Origin: Pilaira anomala
Taxonomy: Eukaryota > Mucoromycota > Mucoromycetes > Mucorales > Mucoraceae
DNA length: 64,000 nucleotides
Direction of reading: 5' to 3'
NCBI GenBank assembly: GCA_025716855.1
Contig: JAIXMQ010000001.1
Span: forward strand, 1,060,001-1,124,000
The notes under the pieces were generated by a model that did not search any database, had not been told where the DNA came from, and was given only the letters and a program-made list of their open reading frames with translations. Position 1 is the first letter of the stretch. Each line of letters begins with the position of its first letter. The translations under genes and the position numbers were made by a program. Shown piece by piece: positions 35,931 to 48,536 of the stretch.

Positions 35931-37297
35931 GGTAGTCTGTTTATTTTTTTTTTTTTAAATAAAAAAAAAACGAAAAGAGGGAGAGTAGTTTAGTTTTAGG
36001 CCCGCTTAAATATCAAAGTCAAGGTTTGGAAAGCCATTAAACATCACTCACCTGGATTTCCTAATAGAGTAATTTCCTTCACCCGCCCCCCTCTCAATTT
36101 TGTAGGAAAACCATACATTTATACCACTCAATACATTACATTCATTAAAAATATATTTTAGCACTCTTACACTTATGATAGATTTGGATCCTACTTCTAA
36201 TGATAAAGAAGGCGATGAATTGGATTTTAACTATTACTCCACAGCTATTAATATTATTATCCTACAATTATTAAAAATAATGAAACAGTAAAAGATTGTC
36301 TATCACTGGAGTTCCCATTTAACCATACTGTACTAAATTTCTTTATTTTTTTCTTACAGGCTACAAGGCGGCTTCATTATTAATCACTTTTTTTTTTTTT
36401 TTTTTTGGCAGTAATATTTATTACATACACTGGTGTATACATTTGGAATGGTCATTTTTATAGCTTGTGAGTGTATGTGTATACAGTACTTATCAAATTT
36501 ATTACTCAGCATATTTTGTTTATGAGAAGTCGCGTTATAAGAATAAAGTAAACAACCTTCTTTTTTCTTTTTGAAAAAAGAAACACCTTTTTTCCATTAA
36601 AATTTGATATAAAAGAAGCATTTAAGAATTTATTTTAAAGATAATAAAAAAAAAAAAAAAAAAAGTTTATTGCTTATTTTTCGCATGGATAGCTTTACCT
36701 CTAATTTATCCAAGGAGGAACAACCTTTTAAAGAAATATGTAGGTTTTCAATTAGTTCTGTTCTCTATTTCGTACCATAAGTTTCATTCAAGTGGTTAAC
36801 ACTGAGCTGGCCTTAATTTTTACTAATAATGTTCCACTCTTTCCACTAAGCATACCATGATCTTCATAGTACTTATCAACAACAATCTTTGGTTACAGAA
36901 TCATCGGAATTATTTGACAGCACAGATCCTGTTGGCTTCTAACCACCATGGCAAGGCAACCTTTTATACTAAGATAATATCAGTTGAGTTTCTATTTATG
37001 GACTGCTTGTAATTACAGACGACAACCCTTTTAGCCAATCAAACCGAGAGATGAAATTCCTTACAGCAATTTTAGAGCAGTATTCATGTGGTGAAGCAAA
37101 AGCCACTCTTCCACAACTGCTAAATTAGAGGTCGTCTCAATTCTGCTGCCCATCCTCATAAAAAAAAATTAGTAAGTTGATAAGAAAAGAAAAACTGCCC
37201 TTATTGAAAGTAAAAAATATAATCGCCCATTGAGACTTTTCACAGGCCGTCCTTTTATTTAAAAAACCGCCCATTTGCGTTGCGCTTACTGTATTAC

Positions 37298-37330
<33 letters not shown>

Positions 37331-37456
37331 TATTATAAAAAAAACTGTTCTTTTTTTTTTTTTTTTTTTTTTAATAATATATATTCATACACTTTACATA
37401 CATAATAATAAAAGCACAGAAAAAAAAAATAAAGAGAAAAAAGAAAATAGAAAAAT
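35931..37456. other. Intergenic region between TAH18-like and TUP1 genes
   Basis: Divergent promoters at both ends. In between, only short frames (for example 36178-36294 and 36687 onward) that I cannot support as genes. Long T-runs lie at 37290-37328 and 37350-37372, directly upstream of TUP1. Confidence 0.45.
37146..37290. repeat. Direct repeat flanking the TAH18-like gene, right copy
   Basis: Same-orientation partner of 33596-33755, ending about 170 bp upstream of the TUP1 start. It may have arrived by duplication of a gene-flank block or be a small non-autonomous element. Confidence 0.75.
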
Positions 37457-39736
37457 ATGTCTGTTTATAATCATCGACCTATGGGACCACCTGTATCAGG
37501 TCGTTTAATGGAATTGTTAGATGCTGTAAAGAGCGAATACGATCAACTTGCACAAGAAGTCATTGTTTGTAAAAGTCAAAGAGATGAATATGAACATAAG
37601 AGTAAGGATGAAAATAAATTATTATACTTCATCTAAACAAAAAGACGCGTTTCTACTATAGTGAATAACCAAATTCAAGAAATGAATTTATTTCAACAAA
37701 ACTTGATTGATCTCGAAAGAACTCAACAAATTATTAAAAAACAGTATGTTTTTTTTTAATCTGAAAATAAAAAACATATTAACAACCCCCCTCCTTTTAG
37801 ATACGAAGAAGAAATTGCTAGACTTCGTCAACAACTGGACCAACAGGTAAATATATATATATATATATATAAAAAGAAAGAAAAAGAGACTTATAATATT
37901 GATAGGCTCAACATCCTCAACACGGTGGTGGTGGTGGCGTACCTCCTCAACCTCCTACGAGTAGTGCTTACGGTAAAAAAAAAAAAAAAAAATCATAAAA
38001 GATAATCATTATATCCCGCTTCTTACAAAATCATATAGGTCCTACAGGATACCAACCACAACCAATGGATTCTAAACCTCCCGTACATCATCCATCTTAT
38101 CCACCCGGACCTCCACCTCCTACTGGACCTCATCCCGCTTCTTCAGTACCTATTCCACCTCATCCTTCAACTGGAACACCTTATATGAACGGAGGTTCTC
38201 CTTTACCTTCAAATGCTCCCCCACCTTCACAGCGTAAATGATGTTTTTATATATAAATTTCTAATCCGGGGACGCAACATTTGCTAACCATTTTATAGTC
38301 GCTTCTACTAGAGGTACAGGAGTAAATCCTGTCAACAAGCCTGGGGCTGGTCCTCTTGTTAACAATGCATCTGCTTCAGAAGCCCTTGGTGACATTAATC
38401 CAGAAAACGTACCAGCAAATATGAAAGTGGAAGGACAAGATTGGTTTGCATTGTAAAGTATTTGGATAGAAAAGAAATGTATCATTTATAAAAACTAAAA
38501 TGATTTTTTTTTTTTTGTATATATAGATTTAATCCTAAAGCTACGCGTTATCTTAAGGTAGATCTTCTTCATACATTTGATCATGGAAGTGTTGTTTGTT
38601 GTGTCAAGTTTAGTGCGGATGGTAGATTCCTTGCTGCGGGATGTAATCAAGCCACTTATATTTACGATACATTAACTTCTACACGTGTTGCGTAAGTATT
38701 ATATTTTATAAAACCTTCTGTGACTTTAAACTTAATTTTTTATTTATTTATTTATGAAAAAAAAAAAGTGTACTTCAAGATGAAAATGCAGGACGTGATG
38801 GAGATTTATATATTCGTTCTGTCAGTTTCAGTCCTGATGGTAAATTTTTAGCAACGGGAGCTGAAGATAAACAAATTAGAGTAAGTAGATTGAACAATAA
38901 CAATTCAAATAATATAATATATTCATATATATATATACATATATTTTTACAGATTTGGGATATTGCAAAGAAACGTATTCGTGGAATTTTATCTGGACAT
39001 GAACAAGATATATATTCATTAGAATTCAGTCGTGATGGTCGTATTCTTGTTTCAGGATCAGGAGATCGAACTGCACGTATTTGGGATTGGCAAAATATCC
39101 GATGCTTACATGAACTTCGTATAACGGATGTTGACCAACAAGATTTAGGCGTCACAAGTGTAGCCATTTCACCCGATAGTCGTTTAGTTGCTGCAGGAAG
39201 TTTAGATAAGATTGTACGTGTATGGGATGCAGTGACTGGTCATTTATTGGAACGTTTAGAGGGACATAAGGATAGTGTTTACTCTGTTGCGTTTATGCCA
39301 GATGGTAAAACACTTGTGAGTGGTAGTTTAGATAAAACTTTACGTATGTGGCAATTAGGTACAGGCGAAAGAGGTTATGGTGGTGAACGCGGTAAGAGTG
39401 CTTGTATTCAAGTATTTACTGGTCATAAGGATTTTGTTTTATCGGTTGCTACTACTCCTGATGGAAATTGGATTGTTTCGGGTTCAAAAGATCGTGGTGT
39501 TCAGTTCTGGGATCCTCGTACAGGACAAACACAATTTATGCTTCAAGGTCATAAGAATTCAGGTAAGAAAAGAAAAGAAAAAAAAAAAAAAAAAACTGGG
39601 GTAAATAAATAATTAACTTATTATTATTATAGTAATTTCTGTCGCCACTAGTCCAGGACATAAACCTATGTTTGCAACTGGATCCGGTGATAATCGTGCT
39701 CGTATTTGGAGTTATGAACCATTAGGACCCAACTAA
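37457..39736 (+). CDS. TUP1 general transcriptional corepressor (WD40)
   Basis: Ten exons: 37457-37601, 37662-37743, 37801-37846, 37906-37972, 38039-38233, 38299-38452, 38527-38691, 38769-38880, 38953-39562, 39633-39736; 559 residues. The N-terminal helical tetramerisation domain ([20 protein letters not shown]) is followed by a Pro/Gly-rich linker and a short segment before a seven-bladed WD40 propeller. Diagnostic Tup1 strings: [46 protein letters not shown] and [11 protein letters not shown]. The partner would be Ssn6/Cyc8, acting in the nucleus on glucose, mating or morphogenesis genes. All splice phases close. Confidence 0.93.
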
Positions 39737-40114
39737 GAAAAACCAAACAAAAACAAAAACAAAACAAAAAAACTATATTCGTTTTCCTTACTTTTTCTCT
39801 TTTTTTTTTTTCTCTCTTTATATTAAATTTCAACATCTCTTTTTCGCAACAAATTTATTAGTTATTGTGTCTGTGTGTGTGAGGGTTGGTCTTACAAATC
39901 GATTGAACTACTGATACAATGACCAGGAAAAAAAAATTGGATGATATTTTTTTTTTAACTTAAAGTAGATTTATCACTGTAGTAGTTTATGTGGCACATG
40001 CCTTTTTTATATATTGTGTATATAATAGACAGTGTAACAAACTAAAGATATAAAGTTTTTTGTGGGGAAAGTAACTAATGTTGTCAAACTCTCACTCTTG
40101 TCTTTTACGATATC

Positions 40115-40148
<34 letters not shown>

Positions 40149-40962
40149 TGTGTGTGTGTGTGTATTGTGAATACATATTAAAAAAGGTTTAATCTTTTTT
40201 TCATGTCTGAAATCTATTACGTCTTTTACCGAGCTTACATATCGGGCTCTTTCTTCAAAAGTGATTTTTTAACTAAATCAATCATGGTATTAGTCTCTTC
40301 TCTTAAAGTACACTACAGTCTCCCATTCTACCAACTGAGCTATATTATCGGTTCTTTTAAAGTAGTTGAACACATATGTATACCCAACAAACCTATACAT
40401 GCTTCCATACAATATAAATATATATACATATTAGTGTTAGATCTGATTAATATTATCAAATTACATATTATTTACTCGAAGGATATATAAAAAGAATCCA
40501 TGGTTTCTGTAGAGTTTAAAAAGAAAAGGGTAGTTACTACCATTAGGTACTACTACTTAGATTTTGATTTATCTCGAAAAGAAATATTCCCACTGTCTCA
40601 GACAAGCACATACATACTAAAAACGTGCTTGATGAAAATCAAAAAATAAAATAAAAGGGTACCAATTTCTTTTTACATATCTGTATTTAACACAGTGATG
40701 ATGGTACAACAGTCTCTAATATGTAAGCGACTACATTGTAACTTCAAAAACGACATTGTATGTAAACCTTGTTCTTCTAATATAACAACTCTTTTTAGAA
40801 ACAGTGTACGGACCACAAAGAATCCCAAAACAAATTAGTAACAGCCCACACTTGTTTTCTTTTGTGGGGGAAGATGACTATGTGTACTTTCCCCGCATTT
40901 AAGAGTCAAGTATGACCTCATATTACTAGATGACAGAACGTATAGAACATCTTTCATGTTAC

Positions 40963-41000
<38 letters not shown>

Positions 41001-42054
41001 TCATTGGGTATATAGATATGTAACACTTTTTTCTGTGCGTCGTGAATGAGAAAAATAAAAAAAACTGGAATATGTATTCAGTTGTACGAAGAAAAGAAAA
41101 AAAAAACTATACATTTTTATTATGATCTGTAGTTACTGTTCCCCCCCCCCCAAAGTATGAATAAAGATAGGATGATAATAATTTATTTGCTTTTAACAAT
41201 GAACTGTGTAACAAATTAAAGTTTGGTTCCCCACGCTTATTTGTGTGGGGAAAATGGGACAATTGGATTAACTAAAACTTTTTTTGATGGCCCTCTTTTT
41301 TATTATTATATGGGAATCATAAGAGTAAATAGGTTTCCGAGATTTTTTTTTTTTCGTTATCGTGTGAATATTTCCCGATTTTGGTTATCGATAAGACGCG
41401 CTAGAAACGTATACAAGGAAAATGAAAAATAAAGCGCATGAATTCGAAATTCTGTAAGTTTTTTAAAGAAAGATCCATTTGTAAATATGTATATATCGGT
41501 ACATATAATTCATCTACGATTAATTTCGCTTCAATATACAAATTTATATATCTATCCGCTGTTTTTTTTTTTATGCGTCAGATGATGAGAATCTTTTATT
41601 TTTATAAAAAAGGTTATAAAAACTTATGGTGCTACCCGCCATCATACAGGATTACACGAATTGTATTTTAACCTCTAAATATAGGCATTTATTAACCCAC
41701 CTCTCTCTCTTTTTTTTTCACATCGTTTTGTGAAAAAGGGAATCTTCCTACTGTTCCCAAAAAAAAAAAAAAATCTGGGGAAAAAAAACCAAAACTATTC
41801 AGGATTCAAGTGATACAAATCCTTTGTTTAATTGGTAAATATTTGTGTGTGAATACCTGTATTTATTGTGTAAAAAAAAAGTTTAAGGCTTATGTCAGCT
41901 AAACACTCAAAAAATAACCTCACATGAATCTTACTTTGGTGGAACTTTAAAAAGATATAAATACATTTTATTTCTCATCATTCACTTTTTTTTTTTTTTT
42001 TTCCTTCTTCTTCTTTACTTTATTTATTTGAAATAAATATTTATACATACCATT
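39737..42054. other. Long intergenic region between TUP1 and acetyl-CoA synthetase
   Basis: About 2.3 kb. Holds AG and GT microsatellites (40119-40163), a tRNA-like half (below), long A/T homopolymers (40964-40999) and a C10 run at 41141. A possible coding fragment at 41223-41432 is not supported. The ACS promoter is at the right end, with a T-rich stretch at 41986-42003. Confidence 0.45.
40309..40351 (-). other. tRNA-Tyr-like 5' half (probable tRNA fragment)
   Basis: On the minus strand the sequence TATAGCTCAGTTGGTAGAAT then GGGAGACTGTAGTG matches positions 8 to about 38 of a tRNA: the D-arm/A-box pattern and an anticodon region with GTA (Tyr). No T-arm (GGTTCGANNCC) or matching acceptor strand follows within a normal intron distance, and the D stem is imperfect. 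I take it as a fragment or pseudo-tRNA. Confidence 0.35.
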
Positions 42055-44210
42055 ATGACTGTTGAAGAAGTTCCCGTTGAAAAAATTCACCAAGTTCCTG
42101 CTAGATTGTTGAGTGGTAAAGGTGTACCTAAGCCTCACATTTCTAGTTTTGAACAATACAAGAAAATGTGGGAAGAAAGTGTTAACCAACCCGACAAGTT
42201 TTTTGGAAATGTAAAATATAATTTGCCCCCCATAAAAAAAAAAAAATTTTTTTTTTTTTTTTACTAATCCATTTGTGTGTGTATATAGCTTGCTCGTGAA
42301 TTATTGACTTGGTCTAAACCTTTTGAAACTGTTCAAAGTGGTAGTTTAACTGAAGGGGATGTTGCTTGGTTTTTGGAAGGTGAACTTAATGTTTCTGTCA
42401 ATTGTGTTGATCGTCACGCATTAGCTACGCCAGACAAGGTAAATCATTAAATTAAAAAAAAAAAGGAGGGATAAAGTGAGTTGCATGATAATTAACGTTT
42501 CTTTTTTTTTTTTTTTTTTTTTTTTTTGCAAAGATTGCTATTATTCATGAAGGTGATGAACCTGAAAATGTTCGTAACATTACTTACCGTGAATTATTAC
42601 AAGAAGTATCTCGTGTTGCCAACGTTTTAAAGTCATTGGATGTTCGTAAGGGAGACAATGTTGCTATTTACATGCCTATGGTTCCTGAGGCAGTTTACGC
42701 CATGTTGGCTTGTGCTCGTGTTGGTGCAGTTCACTCTGTTGTCTTTGCCGGTTTCTCATCTGATTCTCTTCGTGATCGTATTAATAACGCAGGTTGCCGT
42801 GTTGTCTTAACCGCTGATGAAGGTAGACGTGGTGGTAAGAACATTGCTACGAAGCGTATTGTAGATGAAGCTTTAAAGGGTACGCCTACTGTTGAGCACG
42901 TCTTGATGTTGCGTCGTACTGGTTCCGACGTTCCTTTCACTGCTGGTCGTGATCTTTGGTGGCACGAAGAAATGGCCAAGGCTCGTCCTTACTGTGCCCC
43001 TACTACCATTAATGCTGAAGATCCTCTCTTCTTACTTTATACCTCTGGTTCTACTGGTACTCCTAAGGGTGTCTTGCATACCACGGGTGGTTATCTTTTA
43101 GGTGCTGCTGCCTCTGTCAAGTATATCTTTGATTACCATCCAGGAGATATTCACGCTTGTATGGCTGATATTGGTTGGATTACCGGTCACACTTACATCG
43201 TCTATGGTCCTCTTGCTCTTGGTGCTACCACCGTCTTATTCGAATCTACTCCTACTTATCCTGATCCTAGTCGTTTCTGGGATTTGGTTGCTAAGCACAA
43301 GGTCACTCAATTCTATACTGCTCCTACTGCTATTCGTGCCCTTCGTCGTCTTGGTGACAAGTGGGTTGATAAGTGCGACTTGTCGAGTCTTCGTGTCATT
43401 GGTTCCGTTGGTGAGCCTATTAATCCTGAAGCATGGGAATGGTATAATGAGAAGGTTGGTAAGGGACAATGTGCTGTTGTTGATACCTACTGGCAAACCG
43501 AAACTGGTTCGATTATCATTACTCCTTTACCTGGAGCGATTGCTACTAAGCCTGGTGCCGCTACTTTCCCCTTCTTTGGTATTAAGCCCGTCATTCTTGA
43601 TCCTACTACCGGTGTTGAATTAGAAGGTAACAATGTTACTGGTGTATTGGCAGTAAAGCAAGCCTGGCCTTCCATGGCTCGTACAGTCTATAACGATCAT
43701 CACCGTTACCTCGATACTTATTTACATCCTTACAAGGGCACCTATTTCACTGGTGATGGTGCTACTAGAGATAAAGATGGATATATTTTCATTCGTGGAA
43801 GAGTTGATGATGTTATTAATGTCTCTGGTCATCGTTTGTCTACTGCTGAGATTGAATCTGCATTGATTCTTCATCATTCTGTTGCTGAAGCCGCTGTCGT
43901 TGGTGGACAAGATGATTTGACAGGTCAATGTATTCATGCCTTTGCTTGTTTGAAGCCTAATATCGAAGACTCTGAAGGTCTTGAGAAGGAATTATCTTTG
44001 CAAGTACGTAAGGTGATTGGTCCCTTCGCTACTCCCAAGCGTATTTATGTTGTAAATGATCTTCCCAAGACTCGTTCCGGTAAGATTATGCGTCGTATCC
44101 TTCGTAAGATTGTCAATGGAGAACAGGATTCTTTAGGTGATGTCTCTACTTTGGCTGATCCTTCTGTTGTTGCTCACTTGATCGAACGTGTTCACGGAAA
44201 GAAGAAGTAA
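42055..44210 (+). CDS. Acetyl-CoA synthetase (AMP-forming)
   Basis: Three exons: 42055-42210, 42289-42438, 42534-44210; 660 residues. The N-terminal ACS region ([43 protein letters not shown]) leads to the AMP-binding core with the P-loop [14 protein letters not shown] (about residue 270), the [11 protein letters not shown] motif and [20 protein letters not shown]. The acetylated/catalytic Lys is in [13 protein letters not shown] near the C-terminus. It activates acetate to acetyl-CoA in the cytosol and nucleus. Codon use is markedly richer in C-ending and 'preferred' codons than in neighbours, a sign of high expression. No PTS1 is evident at the end (HGKKK). Confidence 0.96.
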
Positions 44211-44798
44211 ATTGATTTTATTTCTCTTCTCTCTCTAATTTATGATATGATCCTGACAACAAATGAACTCTCAAAAAAAAAAAAAAAAAAATAACTGAAA
44301 AAAAAAAGAATTTATTTTATGACTATATATGCTATAGTATTGACCCATCTCCTCCTTTTTTTTATCTCTTGACAAATAATACCCCACACAAATATTTTGA
44401 ATATATTAATAAATATTGTAAAAAATTTTAAAAAAAAAAAAAAAAAAAACTGGTTTAAAAAGTTATGATATATAGTTTTGTTACAGTGTGCAACATGGCG
44501 GGGAGCAATTACAGTTTAATCAACAATAAATAAGGTTTTACAAACACGACTGAATCGGACAGCACCAAAAGAAGAGATCAAATGTGCTACACGTAAAAAA
44601 TTTTTTAAAAAAAAAGAACAGAAAAGTGTAAAGTAACTGATTTCAAGCTTGTTTGAAGTATGAGTAATTTCAATTTTAGCCAATTAGTTTTATTATAGAT
44701 ATCTGATGCGATAATTATTTTTCAAAGAGGAAAAAATATATATATATATAGAGATAGAAAAGGGGGGATATAAGGAAATAAATTAGATATAAATATTT
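44211..44798. other. Intergenic region, convergent 3' flanks
   Basis: Lies between the 3' ends of acetyl-CoA synthetase and MFS copy 1. A-runs at 44273-44291 and 44429-44449, ATATAT near 44735. No gene seen. Confidence 0.4.
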
Positions 44799-46744
44799 TT
44801 AAATTCTGAATCTATGATCTAATCGATCTGATCCTTCATCTTTTGTATTTTGAATATAATCTTTCTTTTCGACTTCTGATAATTTATTCCATTTAGCTTC
44901 ACGATATTTGTTTGTTAATACATATCTTGTGTGTTGGAAAATAAGCAGACAAGCAGCAAAAGCCGTGATACCAACGTTAGCCCAGTTTCCTTTTCTAAAT
45001 CTTGGTGCATCACTTTGTTCTATCATTTAAAGTATGGGAAATAAGAATAAAAAACCGATTAGTTATTTTTTTTTTTTTTTACTTACGATAAATTTGAGAA
45101 CCAGGAACAGCACAAATATTGGCAGCACCGATAATAGCTCCTAATGCAAGTGCTCGCTTACCAATGGGTGCCAAATTACCGGACATCCAAGCAATGTGCA
45201 TACCGTGCATACCGTACCAGGTAGGAGCAGAAGCAATGAATAAGGCAGCACCGTAGGAACTCCAACGACCTGAATCATCTTTTATAACTGCAAGGACAAG
45301 GAAACCTACCAAGGACCAAGTCAAACAAAAGAGACCATGGAAAGCATAATAACCTCTCTTATCAGCACTGCGAGCAACAAGAAGAGAAACCGTCAAACTG
45401 ATTAAATAGGATGGGACAGTCAACAAGTTACTAGTAGTAATAGCAAAACCGAAATCTCTGATTAAAGTAGGAAGATAAGTTGCGACAGGAGTAAGTGGCA
45501 TCATACTATTAAAAAAAAAAAGTTAGAATATAAGTTTTAATAAAGTAAGTATATTCATTTCAGTTACCTTGTGAAAGTAATAAGTAAATGTGTCCATAAT
45601 TTAGTATCGGTGACAGCAAGTTTAACATCATGCCATGTAAGTTTTTCTTTTTGACCAGCCTTTGAGATATCATCACGAAGAATTCGAGTGACGGCAATTT
45701 GAGCTTGACGAGCATCAAACCAGCCTTTTTTACCACGCAATAAACCTTTAGTATTGAAGGGCCCGGCAGGAAGATAGAAACTAATGTATACTGTGTTAAA
45801 AATAAAAGAACTTGATTTTTTTTTTATAAACTTACATAGCAACAAAACCAACGATATGAGTAAAAATACCATCAATAATAAAAAGCCAAGCCCAACCATG
45901 GAGTCCACCAACGCCACCTAATCGGAAAATACCAAATGAGATCAAACCAGAGAAAGCAGAAGCAAATGCTTGAATACCCCAGAACCATGAAAGACGAAAA
46001 GCAAGTTCTGTATTCTTGTACCAGCCGCTAAGATAAAGCAAAGCTGAAGGAATAAAACCAGCTTCAGTCAAGGCAATAAAAAAACGAACAGCGAGGAAAC
46101 CTTTATACTCCTGTTAAATTTTTTTCTTTTTAGAAACTAGGGATTCATTTTATGTAGATACAACTAAAAGTGTATTTTTTTTTTTTACCTTAAGAAGAGC
46201 ATGTGCCCAAGTAACAATTGCCCATGAGAACATAAGAATGGGGATCCAAACGTGAGGTCCGAAACGTTTGGCAATAGGATTTGTGAAGAGTGCAATTATT
46301 GTGAATACAATAGCATACATGTATGTAGCCGTATTGATTCCGGTAATATCAAAGCCTAAATGAGCAGGCAAATTATCTGAAATAGCATTTGCTGAAAAGA
46401 TGAAATAAAGATAAGTATAAGACCACATTTTAAATATTCAAAAATTAAAAAAAAAAAAACTTACACATATTAGTTCTATCCATGTTTAAAATAAATGTCA
46501 TAAGTAGAACAAAGGGCATCAATCGAGTATCAATACGGCGCAAGACTTCTTTTTCTTCTTCTTCTGTCCACTGAAGATCAGGTACATATCCTTCAATACC
46601 ATGTATGTTTTGGGAATTAGTACTGAAAGATGAATCAGATCCAGCTAATTTGCTTTCAGTTTTAATAAGTTTTGTGTCATAGATCTCTGTGGTATTGATC
46701 GATTCATTTATCACGCCTGTTAGTATTTTTTCTTGGTTTCCCAT
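44799..46744 (-). CDS. MFS transporter, anion:cation symporter type (Dal5-like), copy 1
   Basis: Six exons (minus): 46744-46465, 46391-46189, 46110-45836, 45780-45568, 45505-45087, 45019-44799; 536 residues. After a Ser-rich head comes EEEEKEVLRRIDTRLMPFVL, the hallmark entry of the allantoate/nicotinate/vitamin permease family (ACS family), with NMDRTN and then about 12 membrane segments (LTEAGFIPSALLYLSGWYK, WAWLFIIDGI, MHIAWMSGNLAPIGKRALAL, IIGAANICAVPGSQIY). The substrate is probably a small organic anion or vitamin. A near-identical gene with the same intron positions lies in inverted orientation at 49761-51693. Confidence 0.9.
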
Positions 46745-47010
46745 TTTGTTTAAAGTAGATTGTAAGCTATTAAAGAAAAGAATATAGAACTCACATCCTA
46801 AGAAAATTCGTTCCTTATTTATATACCTTTTTTTTTCGTATTAGCAACACGAGTAAAAAGTATCCTCATTATACAAAACGATTGTGCAATACATATTTCG
46901 TAATCGAAGTTCCCCTAGTCTGGTGATTGAAATCTTTAAAAATAACAGATCCATTTTTACTTGTGTTGATTGAGCCGAAGAGAAATAGGTGTAACACCTT
47001 CTTTTTTTTT
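46745..47010 (-). promoter_or_regulatory. Conserved promoter block of MFS copy 1
   Basis: The reverse complement of this block aligns with the region just upstream of MFS copy 2 (about 49490-49760). Shared features are ATTGCACAAT(C/A)GTTTTG, TATAATGAG, GTTGCTAATAC, AATAAGGAAC(G/A)AATTT and TTCTATATTCTTT close to the start codon. The duplication therefore carried the promoter with it. Confidence 0.65.
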
Positions 47011-47295
47011 TTTAGTTTACGAGGTATAATTTTTCTGATCTGAAGTATTTCTAATTTGGGTACCTGAATCGATTCCGAACAATGTTGGGCTGTTGTTGAA
47101 ATTAGCGGCAAGCATACATATAGTAAGCTCAATAATACAAAAGATCTGTTTTACAACAGTTACTGAGGCATGTAACAATGTGTCAAACTTTGTTAAGAAA
47201 CCGTATCTAGCATTCATAAAGTGTTTATTAAATGACGAATAAATTATTTAAAGTAAAAAAAAAAAAAAAAAGGAAACGCTAATTGATTTTTATTT

Positions 47296-48536
47296 TTATG
47301 AAAGGTTTCCAGCTTCCCAAAACTTTTCAAATTCTTGACGCACGGAAATAATTCCTTTGTTCAATTTGAACTCTTGAAACCATTCGGGATGATCTACTAC
47401 GCGTTTACGTAACCAGTCAATATAATAAGGCGTCTTTTCATAGGTTATTCTAACGGGTTTATCATTCAAGCTGACTTTACCATCCTCGTCGACTTGTAAC
47501 AAAGTCTTTGTGATTTCACGATACTCTCTATATACCAAATATTGTTCGTTTTTAATCTTGAAAAAAAAGTCCTTTCCATTGCGTTTACAGCGCACAACGG
47601 CACCTTCTACCTCTCTTCCATCATACAATCCTGTTTGCTGCATTTCGTCTCCAAATTGTTTTACTTGTTTAATGGTATCAAGTACCTTGAATTCGGTCCT
47701 ATGGAAACCAAATACAGTGGCTACTTCTTGAACAGTTGTGCTTGGAAGGGTATATAATTCAGCAGTATGGTAATTGATACCGTGAAGATAAAGTCCACGC
47801 GCTTTATCTGTGTAAGGTAAAATGTGTTGTTCAAACTCATCATCACATAACTATGATATACTGTTTAATTACCAACCCAAATCCTTTTCAATTCTACTTA
47901 CCTCTGAGACTAATGTGATCTTCTTATCAAATAACCATCCTGCCAAATCAGCTTCTAATTTGCCCACCGAATCCAAATGTTTCAATACCCAGTTATATCC
48001 AACTCCACCATGAAATTCATTACTATCCTTTTGTACAGGAATAGAATGTTTAGATGTAACAATCACTTTATCTTTGGATAAAGCGGCGATAAAGATAATA
48101 CAACCATTCTCTTTTGCTGTTACTTCATAGGGCCCAACCGTCTCTTTTTCAATTGAAGGCCACTTTTTTTTTTAAAAAAAAAAGCAGTAATATTTCAGTA
48201 ATTCTATAAACGTGTATTTATGCTATTCTGTATTACCTGAGTAGCATTTGTTTCTAGTACGTTAAAGAACTTATCATAACCTCTAACCATAATATGATAG
48301 TCTCCTTTAATGTTTTTTGTAAATAATCCTCTAGCCATAGTAGGGAAAGTATCACTCTTCTTCTTATAAACGCTCTCTCTCATAGTCCAACTCGTCCATA
48401 CTTGTCCATCTTCTAAAGTGAAATCTTTGTTTCGTAATTCTTTAGGAGATTCTTTCTTTACTTCATATAGTCTTTCTACTACTGTCTGGACTTTTTCCTG
48501 CTCTAAATCGATGGTTGGAATAAGAATGTCTTCCAT
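47296..48536 (-). CDS. Monofunctional tRNA ligase (Trl1-type ligase domain only)
   Basis: Three exons (minus): 48536-48237, 48162-47902, 47850-47296; 371 residues. It matches the N-terminal adenylyltransferase domain of fungal Trl1: TMARGLFTKN, IMVRGYDKFFNVLETNATQ, the nucleotidyltransferase motif KENG (Lys117, the expected AMP-Lys), VIVTSKHS, LCDDEFEQHILPY, and EGAVVRCKRNGKDFFFKIKN with motif V lysines. The protein stops just after the ligase domain (FEKFWEAGNLS); there is no polynucleotide kinase or cyclic phosphodiesterase part downstream. Stand-alone ligases of this kind have been reported for Mucorales. Role: sealing tRNA exons, and probably HAC1-type mRNA, after splicing. Confidence 0.9.

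Noticed and set aside
40309..40351. Complete tRNA-Tyr gene
   Set aside because: No T-arm or pairing acceptor strand found downstream.
43102..43623. 173-codon Leu/Ser-rich frame inside acetyl-CoA synthetase
   Set aside because: It is the shifted frame of a gene with strong codon bias; the ACS frame is unambiguous.
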